Shown here piece by piece: positions 1 to 5,842 of a stretch of DNA of 11,126 bases. The notes below the pieces were generated by a model, which saw only the letters and a program-made list of their open reading frames with translations, searched no databases and was not told the origin of the DNA. The stretch is from CAZWVR01 sp964637235. GTDB taxonomy: Bacteria; Bacteroidota; Bacteroidia; Bacteroidales; S143-33. The position numbers were made by a program, and so were the translations under genes. Location: the NCBI GenBank assembly GCA_964637235.1, contig CAZWVR010000080.1, forward strand, positions 1-11,126, read 5' to 3'. How positions within the stretch are numbered: the first letter of the stretch is position 1; every line of letters begins with the position of its first letter.

Positions 1-94
1 TTTCATCCCTTGCAGTTTTATAGCCTTTGCTCTGCAAGATTTGTGATGTAATAAAGCCTGCGGCGGCAGAAATTATTTCAGGTGATAGTGCCAT
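1..94 (-). CDS. Hypothetical protein, 5' end only (partial)
   Basis: This is the first 31 codons of a minus-strand gene that continues past the left edge. The peptide begins MALSPEIISAAAGFITSQ and continues with a charged stretch ending KTARDE. An in-frame TAA lies five codons upstream of the ATG, so the start is fixed at 94. A strong Bacteroidota-type promoter sits just upstream (123-154), which supports a real gene. The visible part is alanine- and isoleucine-rich and could form a helix, but it has no clear signal peptide. I do not recognise the family, and too little is present to assign a function. Confidence 0.6.
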   Translation of the reverse strand, partial: MALSPEIISAAAGFITSQILQSKGYKTARDE

Positions 95-422
95 AGCAGA
101 GAGTTTTTAAATTTTATACGTTGAAAGATAAAAAAATATGCTTTTTTTAGCAAATTGTTGGTGGCAATTATTTACTTTTCGCCACAATAAATTATCATCC
201 GCCAGCCTTCATCAGAGAGGAGATTTTTCTGGACAAGACCACACAGTCCGCAGAAAATATAATTTTTGTAGATTAGTTGATATAATGGAAAGTAAAAATG
301 CTTTGGATAGGGTATTTTATGGCTAAGCGCTTTTGTGTCTTTTATTTGTCATAAGTAAATTTGTTTTTAGAGCAGATCTATTTATAGATTTGTAATTGAT
401 TAATGAGAAAGCTTTTTGTTTT
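95..422. other. Gene-poor intergenic stretch with a GC-richer hairpin island
   Basis: These 328 bases contain no convincing gene. The right part is AT-rich and includes a small palindrome, ATCTA-TTTA-TAGAT (376-389). Positions 181-250 are about 47% GC, clearly above the flanks. Two hairpins can be drawn. One pairs GTGGC (161-165) with GCCAC (181-185). The stronger pairs TTTTCT (225-230) with AGAAAA (252-257) and GGAC (231-234) with GTCC (246-249), leaving a 2-nt bulge and an 11-nt loop. This could be a small RNA, a dispersed repeat or decayed coding sequence. I cannot match it to a known RNA family, and strand is undetermined. Confidence 0.4.
123..154 (-). promoter_or_regulatory. Bacteroidota-type promoter for the gene at 1-94
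   Basis: Read on the minus strand, TTTG (154-151) is followed after 20 bp by TATCTTTC (130-123). This matches the Bacteroidota primary sigma consensus TTTG / TAnnTTTG at seven of eight positions in the -7 box. Transcription would start near 116, about 20 nt before the ATG at 94. The assignment rests on the pattern only. Confidence 0.6.
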
Positions 423-1151
423 TTAATTAACTTTTCTTAGTACTGCGTAAATAGAGCTTCCAAATGGTAATTTTATTTTATTTAAAATTAACCAATTTTC
501 CAGTTTATGATAACTAAGTAGTATAGAGTTTAAAAAATTTGGTATTTTTTTTAGATCGGAGTTTACAGTGGGTTTAAATAATTTTTGGAAAAATTTTTTA
601 AAGATGATGACGATAAAAAGTATAGGCAGTCTGTATGAAAGGATTTCAATTTTTAGATTTTCAGGTAATATTTTTTTCAGTTTTTTGATTGTAAATCTTT
701 GTTTTATACCGACAGCTAAATCGTGGTGTCTTTTGAGGATAGGGAATGCTGGTAAGTTAATGATAATAATTCCCTTAGGATTTAAAGCATTAGAGAAAGT
801 ATTTATAATTTGAGCAGTTTCTTTATAATTGAAATAACATAAGAGATCAAGGGAAATTATTACATCATATTTTTGGAAGTTCCAGTTTTTTATGTCTGCT
901 AATATACAGTTTACGTTTCTTTTGTTTGCGAGTTTAATAGCCTCTGGATTATAGTCAAAACCAGTAATATTAGGATAAAATTTTTTTAAAATTTGTAATA
1001 GTTTTCCAGTACCGCATCCTACGTCTAAAATAGAAATCTGTTTTTTGAAAATATATTTTTTTATGCTTTTTAAAACTATATGGTGCAATCCTTTGTACCA
1101 CCAATAAAAGTCTTCAAAGATGAACATTTTATAGTATTCAATTTTTTTCAT
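423..1151 (-). CDS. Class I SAM-dependent methyltransferase
   Basis: This 242-residue protein is a predicted cytoplasmic Rossmann-fold methyltransferase. Motif I, ILDVGCGTG, lies at residues 41-49 and binds SAM. The acidic residue at the end of strand 2 is D66 in GFDYNP, and LADIKNW (84-90) precedes the motif IV region VIISLDLL. The N-terminus has E-D-F-Y-W-W-Y-K-G (13-21) and the C-terminus has LPFGSSIYAVLRK (228-240). Both are typical of a common uncharacterised subfamily with a WWY motif before the SAM domain, which often also has a His-Asp...Lys-Arg-Arg/Phe-Tyr/Thr segment; here this reads HHDLAVGIKQRFT (142-154). Substrate is unknown; members often lie near glycan or lipid genes, but no such genes are adjacent here. 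Residues 176-195 are hydrophobic and basic and may touch the membrane. The start follows an A-rich leader and lies 63 bp from the divergent pyrophosphatase gene. Confidence 0.85.
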   Translation of the reverse strand: MKKIEYYKMFIFEDFYWWYKGLHHIVLKSIKKYIFKKQISILDVGCGTGKLLQILKKFYPNITGFDYNPEAIKLANKRNVNCILADIKNWNFQKYDVIISLDLLCYFNYKETAQIINTFSNALNPKGIIIINLPAFPILKRHHDLAVGIKQRFTIKKLKKILPENLKIEILSYRLPILFIVIIFKKFFQKLFKPTVNSDLKKIPNFLNSILLSYHKLENWLILNKIKLPFGSSIYAVLRKVN

Positions 1152-1153
1152 TT

Positions 1154-1187
1154 TTTGTCTGTTTTTCTAAGAATTAAATTATTTTTG
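1154..1187 (+). promoter_or_regulatory. Promoter for the membrane pyrophosphatase gene
   Basis: TTTG (1154-1157) and TATTTTTG (1180-1187) are separated by 22 bp and fit the Bacteroidota consensus TTTG / TAnnTTTG. Transcription would begin near 1194, giving a leader of about 20 nt before the ATG at 1215. This also argues against the longer in-frame start at 1080, which would lie upstream of the transcript. Confidence 0.55.
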
Positions 1188-1214
1188 CACAGCAAAATAA
1201 TAAAAACTTATCAA

Positions 1215-3605
1215 ATGAGGAGGAAATTACTGCTACTTGTGGCTGGCTTAATGCTTCCGGTATTTACTTTTGCCAGTGAAGCAGACTTGGTGATTCCGGA
1301 TTTAGGTCCGGGAAAAAATCTTTTATATTGGGGATTTTTTATCACTCTTTTAGGAATACTTTTTGGATTTTATCAATTTTTAAAAGTTAAAAAGCTACCT
1401 GCACACAAATCGATGTTAGAAGTTGGTGATGTTATTTATGGCACTTGTAAGACTTACCTTCGTCAACAGGGCATATTTTTAATTTTCTTGTTTTTATTTA
1501 TTGTTTTAGTATCTGGATTTTACTTTGGTTATTTGAAAGGACAGCCTTTTAGCGGTGTTTTGATGATTATTGGATGGACGATATTAGGTATTTTGGGATC
1601 ATACAGTGTTGCATGGTTCGGTATTCGTATGAATACATTAGCAAATAGCCGTATGGCATTTGCTTCATTAGAAAAAAAGCCTTTGAAATTACATCATATA
1701 CCACTTAATGCCGGTATGAGTATAGGAGTCATGCTTATTAGTATAGAGCTCACAATGATGTTAATTATTTTGCTGTTTGTACCGGGAGAATATGCAGGAG
1801 CGAGTTTTATTGGTTTTGCGATAGGAGAGTCATTGGGAGCCAGTGCATTGCGTATAGCAGGAGGTATTTTTACAAAAATAGCAGATATCGCAGCAGATTT
1901 AATGAAAATAGTTTTTAAGATAGGAGAAGACGACCCGAGAAATCCAGGTGTTATTGCAGACTGTACAGGAGATAATGCAGGTGATAGTATAGGTCCTACG
2001 GCAGATGGCTTTGAGACTTATGGAGTTACAGGAGTTGCTTTAATTACTTTTATTATTTTAGCCGTTATCAAACCTGAGGTGCAAGCAGAATTACTTGTAT
2101 GGGTATTTATTATGCGTATAATGATGTTAATTACAGCCGTACTTTCATTTTGGATAAATAACTGGTTAACAGATATATTATACAAAAACAAAGAAAAAAT
2201 TGATTTTGAGCAACCTTTGACAAATTTGGTATGGCTTACTTCAATTTTATCTATCGTATCAACTTTTATACTTTCTTATTTCTTGCTAGGTAAATATGAA
2301 AATAATCTATGGTTATGGTTGTCAATAATATTTAGTGCCGGTACTATTGCGGGAGCCTTGATACCGGAGTTTACAAAGATTTTTACAAGTCCTAAATCTA
2401 AACACGTCCAGGAGATAGTAGAAGCTTCTAAGGAAGGAGGAGCCTCATTGAATATTCTTTCAGGAATAGTTGCTGGTAATTTTAGTGCATTTTGGAAAGG
2501 TTTTGTATTCTTTTTCTTAATGTTTATAGCATATTATGCAAGTCAGCAGGGTCTTAGTGAGTATATGGACTATGAAAGTATTTTTGCTTTTGGATTAGTA
2601 GCGTTTGGAATGCTTGGTATGGGACCTGTTACGATAGCAGTAGATAGTTATGGACCTGTTACGGATAATGCTCAATCTATATATGAACTGTCGTTGATAG
2701 AGGAACAAGAAAATATTGAAGAAGAGATAGAAAGAGATTTTGGATTTAAACCAGACTTTAAAGAAGCAAAATATTACTTAGAAGCCAATGATGGAACAGG
2801 GAATACATTTAAAGCCAGTGCAAAGCCAGTGTTAATAGGTACAGCTGTTGTAGGTGCTACTACTATGATTTTCTCTTTGATATTAGTAATTAAGAATACC
2901 TTGGGTATTGATCCTGCTTCAATATTAAGTGTGTTAAATCCATATACAATATTTGGTTTCTTGATGGGAGGCGCTGTAATATTTTGGTTTTCGGGAGCTT
3001 CTATACAAGCTGTGACTACTGGTGCATATCGTGCAGTAGAGTTTATTAAACGTAATATAAATCTTGATCCTAATGCACCCAAAAAAGCTTCTCCGGAGAA
3101 TTCTAATAAAGTAGTACATATTTGTACTGTTTATGCACAAAAAGGAATGATAAATATTTTTATAGCATTGTTCTCATTTGCCTTAGCGTTTGCTTTCTTA
3201 TCTGCTCCTGCTGGTGCAAATGCTCCTGTATCCTTCTTTGTAAGTTATTTGATTTCCATTGCATTTTTCGGATTATTCCAAGCTATATTTATGGCTAATG
3301 CAGGTGGAGCTTGGGATAATGCTAAGAAAGTAGTTGAAGTGGATTTGCAACAAAAGGGTACTGAACTGCATGACGCAACTGTTGTTGGAGATACTGTTGG
3401 AGATCCATTTAAGGATACTTCTTCTGTCTCTTTGAATCCGATAATAAAGTTTACAACATTATTTGGTCTTTTGGCTATGGAAATAGCTATTTCTGAGAAA
3501 TTTGTTAAGATAGCTCCTTACGTAGGTATTACGTTTTTAGTAATAGCCTTGTATTTTGTATATCGTACATTTTATAATATGCGTATTAAGCAAAATAGTA
3601 AGTAA
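1215..3605 (+). CDS. hppA: Membrane-bound ion-translocating pyrophosphatase (divergent type)
   Basis: This inner-membrane pump couples PPi hydrolysis to H+ and/or Na+ export. I place the start at 1215 (796 residues). That start gives a clean signal-like N-terminus, MRRKLLLLVAGLMLPVFTFA, whereas the ATG at 1080 lies within the divergent methyltransferase gene. Family motifs are present in order: DDPRNPG (239-245), DCTGDNAGD (249-257, usually DNVGDNVGD), DSYGPVTDNA (477-486), GNTFKAS (529-535), GGAWDNAKK (697-705) and GDTVGDPFKDTS (725-736). These supply the Asp/Lys residues for the Mg-PPi site. Many hydrophobic segments fit the family's roughly 16 helices. Several positions are non-canonical, and the acidic loop before GNTFKAS is some 15 residues longer than usual. 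K533 aligns with the lysine of K+-independent enzymes (GNTTKA). Ion specificity cannot be decided here. The gene appears monocistronic, with its own promoter and terminator. Confidence 0.93.
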   Translation: MRRKLLLLVAGLMLPVFTFASEADLVIPDLGPGKNLLYWGFFITLLGILFGFYQFLKVKKLPAHKSMLEVGDVIYGTCKTYLRQQGIFLIFLFLFIVLVSGFYFGYLKGQPFSGVLMIIGWTILGILGSYSVAWFGIRMNTLANSRMAFASLEKKPLKLHHIPLNAGMSIGVMLISIELTMMLIILLFVPGEYAGASFIGFAIGESLGASALRIAGGIFTKIADIAADLMKIVFKIGEDDPRNPGVIADCTGDNAGDSIGPTADGFETYGVTGVALITFIILAVIKPEVQAELLVWVFIMRIMMLITAVLSFWINNWLTDILYKNKEKIDFEQPLTNLVWLTSILSIVSTFILSYFLLGKYENNLWLWLSIIFSAGTIAGALIPEFTKIFTSPKSKHVQEIVEASKEGGASLNILSGIVAGNFSAFWKGFVFFFLMFIAYYASQQGLSEYMDYESIFAFGLVAFGMLGMGPVTIAVDSYGPVTDNAQSIYELSLIEEQENIEEEIERDFGFKPDFKEAKYYLEANDGTGNTFKASAKPVLIGTAVVGATTMIFSLILVIKNTLGIDPASILSVLNPYTIFGFLMGGAVIFWFSGASIQAVTTGAYRAVEFIKRNINLDPNAPKKASPENSNKVVHICTVYAQKGMINIFIALFSFALAFAFLSAPAGANAPVSFFVSYLISIAFFGLFQAIFMANAGGAWDNAKKVVEVDLQQKGTELHDATVVGDTVGDPFKDTSSVSLNPIIKFTTLFGLLAMEIAISEKFVKIAPYVGITFLVIALYFVYRTFYNMRIKQNSK

Positions 3606-3625
3606 TTTAAGGTTTTAATCAAATT

Positions 3626-3665
3626 AGGGCGGTTATTCTCTTAGCAGAATTGCCGCCCTTTTTAT
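3626..3665. terminator. Bidirectional hairpin terminator between convergent genes
   Basis: AGGGCGG (3626-3632) pairs perfectly with CCGCCCT (3653-3659). An inner stem, ATTCT (3635-3639) with AGAAT (3646-3650), extends the hairpin. A T-run follows on the plus strand (3659-3664). It lies in the 62-bp gap between the ends of the pyrophosphatase gene and the convergent minus-strand gene. It could serve both, although the minus-strand tail is less T-rich. Confidence 0.8.
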
Positions 3666-3667
3666 TA

Positions 3668-4582
3668 TCAATAGAATATTGAGCAATTATATCCAATTAG
3701 CCAAAAGAATTCTGTTGGTTTTACATGTTGATTTTTTTTAAATAGATAAGGCTCTCCATTATCTGCGAGCATAGGATAATGCGGATTTCTTGCTTTATTC
3801 CACTTTTTAGGTACAAAGTACATATCATGTATTAGTTTGTCTTGAAGGAAGAAACGTACCCATTCACTGTTAATGCCAACACTTGTTCTTATTAGGGAGT
3901 TCTGATATTCAAAAGCTAAAATACCTGCTGAATATTTTCCGTATTTATTTTTTGTAAAATCTTTATATCCCCAACGAGCGGGGTAGGAGGGATCGTGTAT
4001 AATTGGGAGATTTTTAGTTTCTGGTGTCCACATTATTGAGGTTATAGCAAATAGTCCGTAATTTGTATTTAATGCGATTTTGACGGCGGCTGTTCTATAT
4101 TTATCAACAGCTTTTTGTGCAAATATGTCATTTTCAGATAAAATTAAAAAATTGTTTAATCCCAGTAGTATAGTCCCAGTTCTTTGGGAAGTTCCTATTT
4201 GATCTCTGTATAAATTAAGTGAGTATCCGATAGCATATTTATATTTTGTTAGATTGTTGAAATAGAAAAAGTTTTTTAGAGGTGGAGAGTTTTTTCGTTT
4301 TTTTGTAGCTGTTATAATTGCAAAGTTTAATTGCAATTCATTGCCGGGTATAGGGGCACCTATTGGTAAAAAATTTCTATGATAATCAATTCGTCCGGCT
4401 ACTTGAATAAATTTATATATAAGCCCGTAGTTTAGGGCAAATCCAGCTCTTTTTAAGTGTGAACCAATATTGAAGGAAAAAGATGCAATAGCAAAAAAGT
4501 TAAATAATTGATTTGAATTTTGTGCATAATTGGGTAATATTAGCAGAGAAATAATATTGAGAAGTAAAAATTTTTTAATCAT
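3668..4582 (-). CDS. Secreted protein resembling polymorphic toxin type 23 domain
   Basis: The 304 residues begin with a signal peptide, MIKKFLLLNIISLLILPNYA, probably cleaved near A20/Q21, so the product is exported. The rest is rich in alternating aromatic and polar residues, suggesting beta-strands, and carries blocks that look conserved: GSHLKRAGFALNYG (40-53), TSQRTGTILLGLNNF (131-145), DKYRTAAVKI (160-169), PARWGYKDF (201-209) and KYGKYSAGILAF (213-224). Then come LQDKLIHDM (246-254), NPHYPML (266-272) and PYLF (278-281). From memory, this pattern matches Bacteroidota proteins annotated as polymorphic toxin type 23 domain proteins. Toxicity is unproven, and no immunity gene or secretion-system gene is adjacent. 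An alternative is a structural outer-membrane beta-barrel protein. Its ATG overlaps the end of pncB by 8 nt (ATGATTAA), so the two are probably cotranscribed and translationally coupled. Confidence 0.6.
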   Translation of the reverse strand: MIKKFLLLNIISLLILPNYAQNSNQLFNFFAIASFSFNIGSHLKRAGFALNYGLIYKFIQVAGRIDYHRNFLPIGAPIPGNELQLNFAIITATKKRKNSPPLKNFFYFNNLTKYKYAIGYSLNLYRDQIGTSQRTGTILLGLNNFLILSENDIFAQKAVDKYRTAAVKIALNTNYGLFAITSIMWTPETKNLPIIHDPSYPARWGYKDFTKNKYGKYSAGILAFEYQNSLIRTSVGINSEWVRFFLQDKLIHDMYFVPKKWNKARNPHYPMLADNGEPYLFKKNQHVKPTEFFWLIGYNCSIFY

Positions 4583-5744
4583 TTATTTGCAATATTTCCT
4601 TTACCATATTGATAATGTGCTTATCACCGGTATATTTTCCTTGTGCGTCAGAGAGTTTTACCACAGGTATCCAGTCCCAGCCTTCTGGTTTAGCTTCTAT
4701 CATTTTTATTACAATATTTAGGGGTTCTACGCCGACGTCATTTGTAAAGTTTGTACCTATTCCGAAAGAAAGTTTTATTTTGCCTTTACAGAATTCAACG
4801 ATTTCTTTTACTTTTGCTGGTGTTAGAGCATCGGAGAATATTATAACTTTTGATTTAGGATCTATTCCGAGTTTTTTATAATGTTCAATAGTTTTATTTG
4901 CAAATTTTATTGGGTCTCCGGAGTCTTGTCTGACGCCGTCAAAAAGTTTAGCAAGTTTAGTATCAAAAGCTCTAAAAAAAGCTTGTGAGGTAAAAGTATC
5001 AGATAATGCGATACCTAAATCTCCGCGATATACTTTAACCCAGTTTTCCAGAGCTAATTTGTTAGCCATTTTATATCCGAATTTAGCTGCGTGAAACATA
5101 AACCATTCGTGTGCATGTGTTCCTATTGGCGTCAGATTATATTTGTAGGCAAAGTAAACATTGCTTGTACCAACAAATGCAGGAGGTCCATATTTTTTTA
5201 ATGTTTGGATTATTAGGTCATGATTATCTAAGGAGAAACGCCTTCTTGTTCCAAAGTCCGCAACTTTTATGTTAAGTTTTTTATATAATTCAGCTTTTTC
5301 TTTGGCTATGTCAATTATTTTTTCTTTTGGGTAAGTTTTTGCATTTATAAATTTAAAATATAACTCAGAGATTATAGCCATCAGAGGTACTTCCCAGAGG
5401 ATAGTTCTATACCAATATCCTTCTATTTCTATGTCCAATTTGCCATTTTTAAGAGAAATTTTAACTTCATTCGGATTATATCTATATCCGTATAAAAAAT
5501 CAAAATATGTTGGAGGTAAGTAATAGGCTGCTTTTTGAAAGTAATTTTTTTCTTTTTCTGATAATTTTAGATTTGCCATTTGTTCTATTTCCTGTTTCAA
5601 TGCAATATCAAATCCATCGGGGAATTTTGTATTACCGCGGTTTATAAATTTGTATTTTACTTTTGCTCTGGGGAAAAGAGAAATAACAGCGTGTTGCATT
5701 GTAAACTTGTATAAATCATTATCTAAAATAGATTTTAGTATCAT
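4575..5744 (-). CDS. pncB: Nicotinate phosphoribosyltransferase
   Basis: This cytoplasmic enzyme (EC 6.3.4.21) makes nicotinate mononucleotide from nicotinate and PRPP, driven by ATP, and releases PPi. It belongs to the Preiss-Handler NAD salvage pathway. At 389 residues it has the usual length of proteobacterial-type PncB. Recognisable motifs are DNDLYKFTMQ (8-17), FGTRRRFS (164-171), GTSNVYFAY (192-200), GTHAHEWF (208-215), YRGDLGIALSDTF (239-251), DGVRQDSGDP (269-278) and FSDALT (303-308). His212 in AHEW corresponds to the histidine that is phosphorylated in characterised enzymes. No catalytic block is missing. The gene is first in a two-gene unit with the toxin-23-like gene and is divergent from the OmpA/VWA gene. 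Its start lies only a few bases after a predicted transcription start. Confidence 0.95.
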   Translation of the reverse strand: MILKSILDNDLYKFTMQHAVISLFPRAKVKYKFINRGNTKFPDGFDIALKQEIEQMANLKLSEKEKNYFQKAAYYLPPTYFDFLYGYRYNPNEVKISLKNGKLDIEIEGYWYRTILWEVPLMAIISELYFKFINAKTYPKEKIIDIAKEKAELYKKLNIKVADFGTRRRFSLDNHDLIIQTLKKYGPPAFVGTSNVYFAYKYNLTPIGTHAHEWFMFHAAKFGYKMANKLALENWVKVYRGDLGIALSDTFTSQAFFRAFDTKLAKLFDGVRQDSGDPIKFANKTIEHYKKLGIDPKSKVIIFSDALTPAKVKEIVEFCKGKIKLSFGIGTNFTNDVGVEPLNIVIKMIEAKPEGWDWIPVVKLSDAQGKYTGDKHIINMVKEILQIND

Positions 5745-5758
5745 AGTTTAGTTTTTTC

Positions 5759-5791
5759 CAAAGTTATAATAATTCATAGAAAAAATGTAAA
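5759..5791 (-). promoter_or_regulatory. Promoter for pncB
   Basis: On the minus strand, TAACTTTG (5766-5759) matches the -7 consensus TAnnTTTG exactly. About 21 bp upstream is only a weak -33 box (TTTA). Transcription would start near 5752, leaving a very short leader before the ATG at 5744. No riboswitch-sized leader is possible with this promoter. Confidence 0.45.
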
Positions 5792-5792
5792 T

Positions 5793-5824
5793 TAGTGCAA
5801 AATTTTAAACTGCATATACATTTA
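5793..5824 (+). promoter_or_regulatory. Weak candidate promoter for the OmpA/VWA gene
   Basis: TACATTTA (5817-5824) resembles TAnnTTTG with the last base changed. A poor -33 match (TAGTG) lies around 5793-5797. It is the best candidate in the 98-bp divergent gap, but it is weaker than the other promoters in the window. Confidence 0.25.
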
Positions 5825-5842
5825 CGTTAAAAAAATAAAACA

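Noticed and set aside
138..326. 62-codon plus-strand open frame in the left intergenic gap
   Set aside because: It overlaps the promoter of the minus-strand gene at 1-94, has no promoter or conserved domain that I can see, and crosses the hairpin island. It is more likely a chance frame.
177..350. Minus-strand frame with protein-like text (FCGLCGLVQKNLL...)
   Set aside because: The only Met lies near the end and there is no upstream start before a stop. At most it is a fragment or a repeat, so I report it only as part of the island.
376..389. ATCTA-TTTA-TAGAT palindrome as a terminator or attachment site
   Set aside because: The stem is only 5 bp of mostly A-T pairs, with no T-run and no second copy nearby.
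1080..1214. 45-residue N-terminal extension of the pyrophosphatase
   Set aside because: It lies antisense to the methyltransferase start and upstream of the predicted transcription start. The ATG at 1215 gives a proper signal-like N-terminus.
2774..3140. Antisense open frames inside the pyrophosphatase gene, and similar frames inside the other long genes
   Set aside because: They are shadows of strongly conserved coding sequence and have no independent support.
5745..5842. Possible NAD-related riboswitch or operator upstream of pncB
   Set aside because: The gap is only 98 bp and extremely AT-rich, the predicted leader is a few bases, and no stable fold or operator palindrome is visible.
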